Of a stretch of DNA of 64,000 nt, positions 42,985 through 52,191 are shown piece by piece. Position 1 is the stretch's first letter, and each line of letters begins with the position of its first letter. Source of the stretch: an uncultured Flavobacteriaceae bacterium (lineage in GTDB: Bacteria > Bacteroidota > Bacteroidia > Flavobacteriales > Flavobacteriaceae); the NCBI GenBank assembly GCA_947494825.1, contig CANLWN010000004.1, positions 1 through 64,000 of the forward strand, written 5' to 3'. The notes below the pieces were generated by a model. It was not told the DNA's origin and did no database searches. It was given only the letters and a program-made list of their open reading frames with translations. The position numbers and the translations under genes are program-made.

Positions 42985-44757
42985 ATGACACTATTGGATA
43001 AAATTGATACCCTGGCCGACCTCCGTCAGCTTCAACCTGGCGAACTTCCCAATCTTGCCCGGGAGCTGCGCAATTTTATTATTGATATCATTGCCGTTAA
43101 AGAAGGGCATTTAGGTGCCAGCCTTGGTGTGGTGGAGTTGACCATTGCCCTCCATTACGTTTTTAATACCCCGGAGGACAAGCTCATATGGGATGTAGGT
43201 CACCAGGCCTATGGCCATAAAATATTGACCGGCAGAAAATCGATCTTTGACACCAACAGACAATTGGGCGGAATCAGTGGCTTTCCCAAACGCAGTGAAA
43301 GCACCTATGACGACTTTGGTACGGGCCACAGTTCCACTTCCATTTCGGCCATTTTGGGTATGGCGATTTCCTCGCAGCTCAAGGGTATCCATGACCGGCA
43401 GCATATTGCGGTAATTGGTGATGCCTCTATTGCCAGTGGCATGGCGTTCGAAGGGTTGAACCACGCCGGTGTCACGGACACCAATGTCCTAATCGTCCTG
43501 AACGACAATGCCATTGGGATCGATCCCAGTGTAGGGGCCTTAAAAAAATACCTTACCAACGTGAAAAAAGGTACCGCCAAGGACGAAAATATTTTTGAAT
43601 GCCTCAATTTTGATTATACCGGCCCCATCGATGGCCATGACATTGACGTTTTACTGAAGGAGTTGAAGCGGTTGAAGCGGGTCAAGGGCCCTAAATTTTT
43701 GCATGTCATCACCACCAAGGGCAAGGGCCTACAAAAGGCTGAAGAAAATCAGGTAATCTACCATGCCCCTGGGAAATTTGATAAACAGACCGGAGACCTC
43801 CTCCCTAAATCACAAAAAGAGCAGCCGCCCAAATATCAGGATGTCTTTGGACATACCCTGGTGGAACTCGCCAAGCGCAATGAAAAGATTGTGGGGATTA
43901 CCCCCGCTATGCCTACAGGGAGTTCCTTAAAATATATGATGGCGGAGATTCCGGACCGCGCCTTTGACGTTGGCATTGCGGAACAGCATGCGGTAACCAT
44001 GGCCGCCGGAATGGCCGTAGAAGGTATGATTCCTTTTTGCAATATTTACTCCACCTTTTTACAACGTGCCTACGATCAGCTTATCCACGATGTGGCCCTG
44101 CAGGATTTGCCCGTCATTTTTTGTCTGGACCGCTCCGGATTGGTGGGACAGGACGGGGCCACCCACCACGGCGTGTTTGATCTGGCCTATTTACGGTGTA
44201 TCCCCAACCTCATCATTTTTGCGCCCATGAACGAGATGGAGTTGAGGAATATCATGTACACGGCCCAATTGGGGCTCCCACATCCCATCGCCATTAGATA
44301 TCCAAGGGGCAGGGGTACAACCCTTAATTGGAGACGCCCGTTTGAGCGTATCCCCCTAGGGAGCTCGCAGGAACTAAAAAGGGGTACCAGAATAGCGGTA
44401 TTGTCCGTGGGCGATATCGGCAATACCATTACAAAGCTTCTCCAAGAGTTGGACCGTCCGGAAGACGTGGGCCACTACAATATGCGTTTTGTAAAACCGC
44501 TGGACAGTGAACGGTTGACCGAGGTTTTTACCTCTTATGAACACCTTATTACCCTGGAAAACGGTTGTAAGATGGGCGGATTTGGTAGTGCTGTGCTCGA
44601 ATGGGCAAATGAAAAGGGCTTTGACCAAAAGCTTAAGATCTTTGCCATAACGGATACCTTTATCACCCATGGAACCATAGCGGAGCTTCATGAACAGGCC
44701 CAAATAGACCTTTTAACGATAAAGCAATATATAAACCGTATTTGCAATGCCCAGTAG
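42985..44757 (+). CDS. dxs: 1-deoxy-D-xylulose-5-phosphate synthase
   Basis: 590 residues, thiamine diphosphate enzyme making DXP from pyruvate and glyceraldehyde 3-phosphate, the entry of the MEP isoprenoid pathway. It has D-V-G-H-Q-A-Y-G-H-K near the N-terminus, the ThDP motif G-D-A-S-I-A-S-G-M-A-F-E...N-D-N, and E-Q-H-A-V-T-M-A-A-G in the pyrimidine domain. A TTG at 42973 would add four residues but lies in the promoter element. It supplies precursors used by the polyprenyl synthase and lycopene cyclase seen at 24-26 kb. It overlaps the next gene by 11 bases. Confidence 0.96.
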   Translation: MTLLDKIDTLADLRQLQPGELPNLARELRNFIIDIIAVKEGHLGASLGVVELTIALHYVFNTPEDKLIWDVGHQAYGHKILTGRKSIFDTNRQLGGISGFPKRSESTYDDFGTGHSSTSISAILGMAISSQLKGIHDRQHIAVIGDASIASGMAFEGLNHAGVTDTNVLIVLNDNAIGIDPSVGALKKYLTNVKKGTAKDENIFECLNFDYTGPIDGHDIDVLLKELKRLKRVKGPKFLHVITTKGKGLQKAEENQVIYHAPGKFDKQTGDLLPKSQKEQPPKYQDVFGHTLVELAKRNEKIVGITPAMPTGSSLKYMMAEIPDRAFDVGIAEQHAVTMAAGMAVEGMIPFCNIYSTFLQRAYDQLIHDVALQDLPVIFCLDRSGLVGQDGATHHGVFDLAYLRCIPNLIIFAPMNEMELRNIMYTAQLGLPHPIAIRYPRGRGTTLNWRRPFERIPLGSSQELKRGTRIAVLSVGDIGNTITKLLQELDRPEDVGHYNMRFVKPLDSERLTEVFTSYEHLITLENGCKMGGFGSAVLEWANEKGFDQKLKIFAITDTFITHGTIAELHEQAQIDLLTIKQYINRICNAQ

Positions 44758-45856
44758 CATCTATACAAAAGCCCTAGTTTCCTTTCTTCTCAGTTTTGCG
44801 TTTAACCCCTTGTTTGCCCAAGACAGTATTCCCCCGCAACAAGCGGTGGATTCCTTGGTTATTGACACCATCGTTATACGCACGCCCCAGTCGAAGATCA
44901 AAAACATTCCAAGAGGGGTAGTCCTAACCAATCCCTTTATTTCATTCAAGACCACCAAACCCCTTACCCAGCGTTTTAAACGGTTTAAATTTCCCTCTTT
45001 TTGGGTAAAGGAAAACAAATTGGGACTCAACCTCAGCGAGGTGGCCTTTGTAAACTGGAACGCTGGAGGCAACAATTCCATTTCGGGTCTGGGAAATGCA
45101 AAATTCGTGCGCAATTACAAGTTTAGGTACGTCCAATGGGACAACGATCTGGACCTGAGGTACGGTCTTAACGCACAGGAAGGTCGCAAGCTTCAAAAAA
45201 CGGACGATGCTATTCGTCTGAGTTCCACTTTTGGCTACCGAAGGGATACCATCACCAATTGGTATTATTCGGTCAAGGCCAATTTTAACACGCAATTTGA
45301 CAAGGGTTTTCAGGATGCGGACAGGACCAATCTAATCTCAAACTTTATGGCGCCCGGTTATCTGTTTTTGGGAGCGGGGACCTCCTATATCCCAGAGGGC
45401 AAAAAGTTTAACCTATATATTTCTCCCATCACGCAAAAAGCCACTTTTGTCCTTGATCAGGATTTGGCCGATCAAGGAGCTTTTGGGGTCGAAAAAGCAG
45501 TGTTGGATGCGGAAGGGAACGTGCTACAGGAGGGAAAAAACGTATTTATGGAATTTGGTTTTCTCATCACCAATACCTGGGAAAAACAAGTCTACAAAAA
45601 TATGGTCATTAACCATAGGCTAAGTTTGTACACAGACTATCTACGGAGTTTCGGAAACATAGATGTGAACTGGGAGCTTCTGTTGAACTTAACCGTAAAT
45701 GAATATGTGAATGCCAGTATTGGCACCCACATAATTTTTGACGACGATATCCGATCCGATGAGGAAACAGCGGTAGACGGCACGGTTATAAATCCTGGAA
45801 CACCAAGAATTCAGTTTAAGCAAATATTGGGCGTAGGCCTCTCCTATAGTTTTTAA
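44747..45856 (+). CDS. DUF3078 domain outer-membrane-type protein
   Basis: 369 residues with a signal peptide (cleavage near L-F-A-Q). The W-x-x-G-G-x-N-x-x-S motif (N-W-N-A-G-G-N-N-S-I-S) and K-F-R-Y-V-Q-W-D-N-D-L mark DUF3078, a predicted beta-barrel family of Bacteroidota with unknown role. It overlaps dxs, so the two are translationally linked. It converges with the dGTPase gene, sharing TTAA as stop codon on both strands. Confidence 0.88.
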   Translation: MPSSIYTKALVSFLLSFAFNPLFAQDSIPPQQAVDSLVIDTIVIRTPQSKIKNIPRGVVLTNPFISFKTTKPLTQRFKRFKFPSFWVKENKLGLNLSEVAFVNWNAGGNNSISGLGNAKFVRNYKFRYVQWDNDLDLRYGLNAQEGRKLQKTDDAIRLSSTFGYRRDTITNWYYSVKANFNTQFDKGFQDADRTNLISNFMAPGYLFLGAGTSYIPEGKKFNLYISPITQKATFVLDQDLADQGAFGVEKAVLDAEGNVLQEGKNVFMEFGFLITNTWEKQVYKNMVINHRLSLYTDYLRSFGNIDVNWELLLNLTVNEYVNASIGTHIIFDDDIRSDEETAVDGTVINPGTPRIQFKQILGVGLSYSF

Positions 45857-47196
45857 AGCTGCCCTCCCATAATCTTGTTGTGCATGTGCACCGCCGTACT
45901 GTCCGATAGGCTGGCCACATAACAGCAGCAGCTGAGTAATATGTGGTAGAGCGATACGTCTGTGCGCTTATAGGATGACGGCAAGGTTTGAATGATCAGC
46001 CGGTCGTAGTTCGACGCTTTTTCCTCCTGCTTCCTTACCAAGGCCCCCGTATAAACTTCCAGCAGGTCTGAGATGATCTTATAGCCGGCTATTTCTTTTT
46101 CGATTACTTCCTGGGACTTATAGATTTTCGCTACGCTTATTTGAATGATGTCCTCGATCTGTGCTCGGTATTTGCTCTTGTCCAGAAGAGACACCTCAAA
46201 ACTCCCGTCCAGTAACGCTTCCTCGTTCTCCATAAAGATGTCCACGGCATCGCGGATCAAAGTATTTATCGCCAGGGCCCTTAAATAACTCAGGCGGTCT
46301 TCCATATGGACCATGGCGTTGTACTTTTTGGTGTTGATACTGTCCTTTACCAATTTTATGAAATACTCCAAGGCGAAATCTTCGGAGATCAGGCCCAGGT
46401 TGATCCCGTCCTCAAAATCGATGATCGTGTAGCAAATATCGTCTGCCGCTTCCACCAGATAGGTAAGCGGGTGCCGGTAAAAACCGATATCGCTACCCGA
46501 ACCTTTCTGTACCAGGCCCAGTTCGGATGCAACGCTCGCAAAAAAATCCTTTTCCGATTGAAAAAATCCAAATTTCTTGTCGGAAATATGGCGGGTGGGT
46601 TTCTTGGGCAGGGACTCTTTTGGGTACTTCATAAACGCCCCTAAGGTGGCGTAGCTCAAGCGGAGTCCACCTTGAACCCCTTCTTTGGACGCGGACAGCA
46701 ACCTAAAACCATTGGCATTGCCTTCAAAATCAATAATGTCCTGAAATTCTTTTTTGGTAAGGGCCGACTGATATATTTTCCCGTTTCCCGTTTTAAAATA
46801 TTCGCCTATGGCCTTTTCCCCACTATGTCCAAAAGGTGGGTTTCCAATATCATGGGCCAGCGCTGCCGCGGCAACAATGGCTCCAAAATCATTGAACCGG
46901 TACCCGTGTACCTCCTGTAGGTGTGGATGCTTTTTAAGTAATTCCCTTCCTGCGATCCTGCCAAGACTTCGCCCTACCACCGATACTTCCAAGCTATGCG
47001 TAAGGCGGGTATGTACAAAATCGGTCTTGGAGAGTGGTATTACCTGGGTCTTGTCCTGCAGACTCCTAAAAGCGGAAGAAAATATGACACGATCATAATC
47101 CACTTCAAATCCCAAACGGGTCTCATCCTGTTCCTTTCGCAATCGTTTATGGGTATCCCCATACCGTCTTAATGAGAGTAATTGTTCCCAATTCAT
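45853..47196 (-). CDS. dgt: Deoxyguanosinetriphosphate triphosphohydrolase
   Basis: 447 residues, HD-domain dNTP triphosphohydrolase, cytoplasmic. It has R-L-T-H-S-L-E-V (first His) and L-A-H-D-I-G-N-P-P-F-G-H-S-G-E (HD pair), then Y-L-V-E-A-A-D-D-I-C-Y for the last Asp. It cuts dGTP to deoxyguanosine and triphosphate, affecting nucleotide balance and phage defence. The 181 bp divergent gap to the next plus-strand gene contains that gene's repeats rather than a clear dgt promoter. Confidence 0.95.
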   Translation of the reverse strand: MNWEQLLSLRRYGDTHKRLRKEQDETRLGFEVDYDRVIFSSAFRSLQDKTQVIPLSKTDFVHTRLTHSLEVSVVGRSLGRIAGRELLKKHPHLQEVHGYRFNDFGAIVAAAALAHDIGNPPFGHSGEKAIGEYFKTGNGKIYQSALTKKEFQDIIDFEGNANGFRLLSASKEGVQGGLRLSYATLGAFMKYPKESLPKKPTRHISDKKFGFFQSEKDFFASVASELGLVQKGSGSDIGFYRHPLTYLVEAADDICYTIIDFEDGINLGLISEDFALEYFIKLVKDSINTKKYNAMVHMEDRLSYLRALAINTLIRDAVDIFMENEEALLDGSFEVSLLDKSKYRAQIEDIIQISVAKIYKSQEVIEKEIAGYKIISDLLEVYTGALVRKQEEKASNYDRLIIQTLPSSYKRTDVSLYHILLSCCCYVASLSDSTAVHMHNKIMGGQL

Positions 47197-47298
47197 AAAG
47201 CATCAAATATGGCGCAAGATACATTTTTTCACCACGACCATGCACATGAAAAAAGGGAGTTTCAATACACGGGGAAAACGTATTTGATAACCATTTTG

Positions 47299-47337
47299 TT
47301 ACCTATTTTTAACCTGCGAATAACCTTAACTTTACAA
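47299..47337 (+). promoter_or_regulatory. PHO-box-like direct repeat (2), four units
   Basis: TTACCT (47299), TAACCT (47310), TAACCT (47321) and TTACAA (47332) follow each other with an exact 11-bp period. TAAGTTTT (47341-47348), one mismatch from TANNTTTG, follows 3 bp later. Direct repeats of this period immediately before the -7 element are the layout of PhoB/PhoP-activated promoters. Confidence 0.55.
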
Positions 47338-47377
47338 TGCTAAGTTTTCTTTGCACAAGAAAACACACCGATATCAA

Positions 47378-47782
47378 ATGAAGGCTATTTTTACCTTTTG
47401 CGCTTTATTCCTTACCACTTTTCTATGTGCACAGCAGCAAGGATCCATTACCGGTAGGGTATTGGATAAGGAAATGAACAATGAACCCTTATTGTTTGCC
47501 AACATCACGGTAAAGAACACCACTAAGCGCACCCAAACCAATTTCCACGGTAATTTTGAGTTTTCCGATATGGATACGGGTACGTATGTCCTGCTTATAA
47601 GCTATCCAGGTTATGCCCCCCTGGAAGTGCCTGTTACCGTGAAAGAAAATGAAGTTACGGAAATCCATAAAGGTCTTGGCGCCCTTTCTATAAGCATGGA
47701 AGGTATTGGCTTGTCAACAGATGCGGAAACCGGGGGTCAAACCAGCGGGCTTGTCAGCACAAAATTTAAAGGTCAAAAATAA
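47378..47782 (+). CDS. Small secreted carboxypeptidase-regulatory-like domain protein
   Basis: 134 residues with a signal peptide (cleavage near L-C-A-Q). It consists of one beta-sandwich domain of the CarboxypepD-regulatory type (G-S-I-T-G-R-V-L-D-K-E, P-L-L-F-A-N-I-T-V-K, N-F-H-G-N-F-E-F), the same fold that opens SusC proteins. Here it is a stand-alone protein ending after a Gly-rich tail. The in-frame TTG at 47351 is rejected in favour of ATG 47378, which begins the signal peptide. A strong terminator follows. Role unknown; its promoter repeats link it to the phosphate genes downstream. Confidence 0.82.
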   Translation: MKAIFTFCALFLTTFLCAQQQGSITGRVLDKEMNNEPLLFANITVKNTTKRTQTNFHGNFEFSDMDTGTYVLLISYPGYAPLEVPVTVKENEVTEIHKGLGALSISMEGIGLSTDAETGGQTSGLVSTKFKGQK

Positions 47783-47832
47783 CACGAGCTCTAAAGCTCG
47801 GGTCGTTGAACTATAATTTTACGAGCGATTAA

Positions 47833-47870
47833 AAAAAAGAGCGCTGCAACTATTTGCAGCGCTCTTTTTT
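47833..47870. terminator. Bidirectional terminator
   Basis: A perfect 17-bp inverted repeat (47833-47849 and 47854-47870, core GAGCGCTGCAA) around CTAT. It has A-rich left and T-rich right ends, giving a U tract in both directions. It serves the convergent genes ending at 47782 and 47888. A smaller hairpin CGAGCT-CTAA-AGCTCG lies at 47785-47800. Confidence 0.93.
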
Positions 47871-47887
47871 ACGTTCTTATCCGCAGA

Positions 47888-48247
47888 TCAATCTTTGATC
47901 ACAATCCCGGATTTGCTTTCTTTATTGACCACACCAGCAATAGCATTGTTATTATATTCCACTTCTTTAACGATGCCATCGGTCCAAAAAAACCATTTGC
48001 CGGTTTTAACCCCATTTTCATAGGAGCCCATGGCAATTTTTTCACCCTTTTCATTAAAGCTGGCCCATTCCCCGTGCAATTTGCGCGCTAAGTTAAAGGT
48101 GCCTTTCTGACTTATCTCTCCATTTTCGTGATAATAGGTAGCTTCTATCAAATTCGTGTCTTCATTCAAAACGAGCGTTTTTTCCTTTTGGGCAAATGAC
48201 GTTGCCGAAATAAGGAGAACCGCCCAAAAAAGGAGCGTTTTTTTCAT
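47888..48247 (-). CDS. Secreted YwqK/MORN-repeat type protein (2)
   Basis: 119 residues from ATG 48247 (an ATG at 48274 adds nine residues before the signal peptide). The signal peptide ends S-F-A-Q. It is clearly paralogous to the protein at 33148-33495: both contain E-A-T-Y-Y-H-E-N-G / K-A-T-Y-F-H-E-N-G, K-I-A-M-G, G-K-W-x-F-W and a V-K-E-V-x-Y segment in the same order. Lying beside a phosphate porin and Pit permeases, and preceded by the same type of 11-bp repeats, it may belong to a phosphate-limitation response. Confidence 0.85.
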   Translation of the reverse strand: MKKTLLFWAVLLISATSFAQKEKTLVLNEDTNLIEATYYHENGEISQKGTFNLARKLHGEWASFNEKGEKIAMGSYENGVKTGKWFFWTDGIVKEVEYNNNAIAGVVNKESKSGIVIKD

Positions 48248-48305
48248 GTCCCATTGATTTAATACGTAAGCCATAGGTTAAATATACAAACTACTTAATA
48301 GTTTG

Positions 48306-48333
48306 GCAACATCCACATAACTTTAAATTAACA
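48306..48333. promoter_or_regulatory. PHO-box-like triple direct repeat (3)
   Basis: GCAACA (48306), ATAACT (48317) and TTAACA (48328) repeat with exact 11-bp period. On the minus strand they sit 59 bp before the YwqK-type gene. On the plus strand they are followed directly by TAAAATTG (48335-48342), one mismatch from a -7 element, so they could drive transcription in either direction. Confidence 0.45.
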
Positions 48334-48347
48334 TTAAAATTGTCTGA

Positions 48348-48549
48348 CTGTGATGATATCCTTGTTCCTCAGTTCAAAAAAATGTTAAAGTTTAATATAG
48401 ACATAATCTTAAGCTTACACAAAATTCATTTTTCTGCACGACCTTTGAATTTATCTTAAGATAAAAAAGGATTTCATTATACGTATTGGTTTTTGTCGAC
48501 TATATGTTTGAAGTCTAATAGCTACCCCTGGCCAAGGTAGCTTTTTTTT
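48348..48549 (+). ncRNA. Candidate small RNA ending at an orphan terminator
   Basis: A complete terminator at 48519-48549 has no plus-strand gene ahead of it since 47782, whose transcript already has its own terminator. About 200 bp upstream is a possible promoter (TAAAATTG) next to PHO-box-like repeats. The interval has no convincing reading frame (longest about 25 codons) but contains a perfect TTATCTTAAGATAA palindrome (48451-48464). The start is a guess from promoter position. It could instead be an insulator for the porin promoter. Confidence 0.3.
48519..48549 (+). terminator. Rho-independent terminator without an obvious upstream gene
   Basis: AGCTACC pairs with GGTAGCT around a nine-base loop, followed by a run of eight T residues. 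It precedes the phosphate-porin promoter. Confidence 0.85.
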
Positions 48550-48570
48550 GTTTGTAATATTGTTTAACAG

Positions 48571-48598
48571 ATAACGTTCGGGAAACATTAACTTAACA
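48571..48598 (+). promoter_or_regulatory. PHO-box-like triple direct repeat (4) of the phosphate porin
   Basis: ATAACG (48571), GAAACA (48582) and TTAACA (48593) have exact 11-bp period. The last is 9 bp before GTTCTTTG (48608-48615), a degenerate -7 element. The weak core promoter plus adjacent repeats suggest activator-dependent transcription, in the expected place for PhoB. Confidence 0.6.
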
Positions 48599-48638
48599 TT
48601 AATTTTGGTTCTTTGTCGGCGACAAAAACTAATACTTA

Positions 48639-49844
48639 ATGAAGACCAAAGTGTTAACCGTTGGGTTACTACTGTTCACATTTTTTACATTGCGTTCGCA
48701 AGAACCTAACGCTCCCGCCTTCGGAAAAGGACTTTTCAACTTGGTGGGCAAAGACAGTACCTGGAGTATGAAAATTGCCACACGAATGCAATTTTTGGCC
48801 ATAGCAAATTGGGATGAAGGACCGGATGGCGGTTTAATAAATCCGGAGTCCAATTTTTTAGTGCGCAGGGCCCGATTAAAATTTGACGGATTTGCCTACA
48901 CTCCAAAACTTAAATACAAATTGGAACTGGGACTGTCCAACAGGGATATTTCCGGAGCCTCCGAATTTACCAATAACGCCCCCAGGTATATTTTGGATGC
49001 CGTGGTGATGTGGAATTTTTATGAAAATTTTGAGCTTTGGGTAGGTCAGACTAAACTGCCGGGCAATATAGAACGGGTTATATCTTCCGGAAACCTGCAA
49101 CAGGTAGACCGTTCCCTAGTGAACAGTAGATTTAACATAGACCGTGACCAGGGCCTACAGTTGCGGCACCATTTTAAGTTATCCAAAGATTTTATGGTCC
49201 GGGAAAAGCTGGCCGTTTCCCAGGGAGAAGGCAGAAATATTACCAGTGGCAATCTGGGGGGTTACCAGTATACTGCACGGTTGGAGTTTCTCCCCTTTGG
49301 TGCGTTTCGGAAAAAGGGAGATTATAGTGGCAGTGATCTTCAAAGGGAAGAAAAGCCTAAATTGATGCTCGCCGCTACCTATGACCTCAACCAAGATGCT
49401 GTAAAGACTAGAAGTAATCTGGGCACTTTTATGGCCAATGATACGGGTTTTTATGAAACCAACATCTCTACCGTCTTTGTGGATGCCATGTTTAAGTACA
49501 ACGGCTTTTCATTCATGGGGGAATATGCCTATAGGGACGCAGACGACCCCATCGCCAAAAACTCGGATGGTACTGAAACCGGAGACGTGGTGCTGGTGGG
49601 CAATGGCCTTAACTTGCAGGCGGGTTATTTGTTCAAAAGCAATTGGGAGGTGTCTGGACGATACACGGATATACAATTGGACGAAGCCATTACTGGCAGC
49701 AATCCTGAAAGCCAGTATACCTTGGGCCTTTCAAAATATATTGTAGGGCATAAATTAAAGATACAAACAGATATCAGTTATCTTAGTGTGGACAACGGCA
49801 CTAATGGATTGATGTACAGATTACAGTTCGATGTTCATTTCTAA
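48639..49844 (+). CDS. Phosphate-selective porin (OprO/OprP family)
   Basis: 401 residues with a signal peptide (cleavage near T-L-R-S-Q). Family marks: F-L-V-R-R-A-R-L-K-F-D-G, K-L-K-Y-K-L-E-L-G-L, G-Q-T-K-L-P-G-N-I-E-R, and a final strand ending Q-F-D-V-H-F. OprP-type barrels select anions, above all phosphate, across the outer membrane. Two inner-membrane phosphate permease genes follow, so import would run porin then Pit. A 76-bp gap without promoter or terminator separates it from the first Pit gene. Confidence 0.9.
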   Translation: MKTKVLTVGLLLFTFFTLRSQEPNAPAFGKGLFNLVGKDSTWSMKIATRMQFLAIANWDEGPDGGLINPESNFLVRRARLKFDGFAYTPKLKYKLELGLSNRDISGASEFTNNAPRYILDAVVMWNFYENFELWVGQTKLPGNIERVISSGNLQQVDRSLVNSRFNIDRDQGLQLRHHFKLSKDFMVREKLAVSQGEGRNITSGNLGGYQYTARLEFLPFGAFRKKGDYSGSDLQREEKPKLMLAATYDLNQDAVKTRSNLGTFMANDTGFYETNISTVFVDAMFKYNGFSFMGEYAYRDADDPIAKNSDGTETGDVVLVGNGLNLQAGYLFKSNWEVSGRYTDIQLDEAITGSNPESQYTLGLSKYIVGHKLKIQTDISYLSVDNGTNGLMYRLQFDVHF

Positions 49845-49920
49845 ACCAAAAAACAAGATTCCACATAGGATGGCAAACCAGCCTTCCACAGGAAACTAGC
49901 CAACCAGAAACCAATTGATC

Positions 49921-52191
49921 ATGGAAAATATTTACATCTTAATGTTAGCGGCCCTTGCCATTTTAGCCATTGCCGATCTGGTGGTGGGCGTAAGCAATGA
50001 TGCCGTAAACTTTCTTAACTCTGCCATTGGCTCCAAAGCCATTTCCTTTAGGACAATGATGATTGTGGCGAGTCTGGGCATTGGGCTCGGTGCCGTTTTT
50101 TCAAGTGGTTTGATGGAGGTAGCCCGAAAGGGGATTTTTGTACCCGGCGAATTTTACTTTGACGAAATCATGATCATTTTTATGGCGGTGATGATTACGG
50201 ATATCCTGCTGCTCGACTTTTTTAACACGCTGGGAATGCCTACTTCAACAACCGTATCCATCGTCTTCGAATTACTGGGCGCAGCGGTGGCAATGGCCCT
50301 GATTAAAATTGGGGCCGACAATGGCTCCATCTCGGAGCTTACCAATTACATCAATACAACAAAAGCGACCGAGATCATTTTGGGGATTCTACTCTCCGTA
50401 GTAGTGGCCTTTACAGTGGGCGCGATAGTACAATATGTTTCCCGGGTGCTGCTATCTTTTAATTTTGAACGAAAAGCCAAATGGGTAGGCGCCGTTTTTG
50501 GAGGTGTTGCCTTGGCAGCGATTACCTATTTCATTTTTATCAAAGGATTAAAAGGAACAGATTATTATGCCCAGATCAAACCGTTGATCGAGGGTAAAAC
50601 TTTGCTCATCGTCCTAGTGAGCTTTGTCATTTGGACCTTGCTTTCCTATATGGTGGTTACCTTGCTGAAAAAGAACATTTACAAGCTGATCATTGCCGTG
50701 GGCACCTTTGCCCTGGCATTGGCCTTCGCAGGAAACGACCTGGTAAATTTCATAGGCGTGCCCATAGCTGCCTGGCAGTCGTATGAGGCCTGGGCGGCCT
50801 CTGGCGTCCCTGCCACCGAATTTGCTATGGACGTATTGGGCAAAAAAGTACCCACGCCTACACTGTTGTTGCTCGTAGCGGGCTTGATCATGGTACTGAC
50901 TTTATGGTTTTCCAGCAAGGCGAAAAGAGTGGTGAAGACCTCCATTGATTTGTCTAGCCAGGGAGAGACACAGGAACGATTTCAACCCAATTTTCTATCC
51001 CGGAACCTAGTACGGTTTTCCATGTTGATAGCTAAATACACCGCAACCGTAGTTCCTGCTTCGCTCCAAGGGAAAATAGAGCAGCAGTTTGTGAAGCCTG
51101 TTATTGAATTGCCCAAGGGCAAAACCCATGAACTACCTGCCTTTGACATGGTCCGCGCCGCGGTCAACCTTATGGTGGCCAGTGTGCTGATCTCCATTGC
51201 TACTTCAATGAAATTGCCTTTGTCCACCACCTATGTAACCTTTATGGTGGCCATGGGGACCTCCTTGGCCGATAGGGCCTGGGGCAGTGAAAGTGCGGTC
51301 TATAGGGTAGCCGGGGTGCTCAACGTAATAGGCGGTTGGTTTTTTACCGCCATTAGTGCTTTTATTGCAGCCGGCACCGTGGCTTATTTGATCCATTTGG
51401 GAGGTGCGTCCATGATTGCCGTACTCCTGTTATTGGCTGTTTTGTTGCTCGCAAGGAATTACATAAAACACACGAAAAAAACACGGGAAACAAGAGCGGA
51501 GGATAGCCTCAACAGGGCCGAAAGCAATTCGATCCAAGGCGTGATAGAGGAAAGCGCCGACAACATTTCCAAAGCCTTGAAAAGGGTGAGCAAAATAAAC
51601 CAAACAACGATAAGCGGTTTAATTGACCAAGACCTGGATACGCTTAAAAAGGCAAAGAGCACCGTGGTCAAATTGGAAGTGGAAATAGAAGACCTTCAAA
51701 ACGATATCTTCTATTTTATCAAAGATCTGGATGATTCCTATTTAGGTGCCAGCAAGTTTTATATTGATGTTATCGGAAGTTTACAGGACGTTGCGCAATC
51801 CTCTAGCCTGATAGCCAAGGTAAGCCACAAACATGTGAACAACAACCACAAGGCCCTAAAGAAAAAACAGGCCGAGGAGTTGTTGGATATCAATGATAAA
51901 CTCATTAACCTCTTCGGACAAATGAGGGAAATTTTCGATTCCCGCACGTTTGATCGCATCGTTCCGGATATCATAGAACAGAAACAGACCTTGCTATCCA
52001 GTGTTGAGGACTCCATTCAAAAGCAGGTAGAACGCACTCGGACGGAGGAGTCCAGCCCTAAAAATGCCACCCTGTATTTTAGTATTTTATTGGAAACCAA
52101 GGATCTGATTCTGGCCAACATGAACATTTTGAACTTGTACCACGACGAGTACAGCCGCTCACAGATAGTTCAAGAAACTGAGGGTCAATAA
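49921..52191 (+). CDS. Pit-type inorganic phosphate transporter with PhoU-like tail (1)
   Basis: 756 residues. The PHO4/Pit core shows both inverted signature copies: G-V-S-N-D-A-V-N-F-L-N-S-A-I-G-S-K-A (residue 25 onward) and F-A-G-N-D-L-V-N-F-I-G-V-P-I-A (near 270). About ten to twelve helices end near residue 515. The last 240 residues are a soluble helical PhoU/DUF47-like domain (E-E-S-A-D-N-I-S-K-A-L, later S-H-K-H-V-N-N-N-H-K). In many bacteria Pit and the DUF47 protein are separate genes; here they are fused. ATG 49921 is preferred over a TTG at 49915. Confidence 0.93.
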   Translation: MENIYILMLAALAILAIADLVVGVSNDAVNFLNSAIGSKAISFRTMMIVASLGIGLGAVFSSGLMEVARKGIFVPGEFYFDEIMIIFMAVMITDILLLDFFNTLGMPTSTTVSIVFELLGAAVAMALIKIGADNGSISELTNYINTTKATEIILGILLSVVVAFTVGAIVQYVSRVLLSFNFERKAKWVGAVFGGVALAAITYFIFIKGLKGTDYYAQIKPLIEGKTLLIVLVSFVIWTLLSYMVVTLLKKNIYKLIIAVGTFALALAFAGNDLVNFIGVPIAAWQSYEAWAASGVPATEFAMDVLGKKVPTPTLLLLVAGLIMVLTLWFSSKAKRVVKTSIDLSSQGETQERFQPNFLSRNLVRFSMLIAKYTATVVPASLQGKIEQQFVKPVIELPKGKTHELPAFDMVRAAVNLMVASVLISIATSMKLPLSTTYVTFMVAMGTSLADRAWGSESAVYRVAGVLNVIGGWFFTAISAFIAAGTVAYLIHLGGASMIAVLLLLAVLLLARNYIKHTKKTRETRAEDSLNRAESNSIQGVIEESADNISKALKRVSKINQTTISGLIDQDLDTLKKAKSTVVKLEVEIEDLQNDIFYFIKDLDDSYLGASKFYIDVIGSLQDVAQSSSLIAKVSHKHVNNNHKALKKKQAEELLDINDKLINLFGQMREIFDSRTFDRIVPDIIEQKQTLLSSVEDSIQKQVERTRTEESSPKNATLYFSILLETKDLILANMNILNLYHDEYSRSQIVQETEGQ

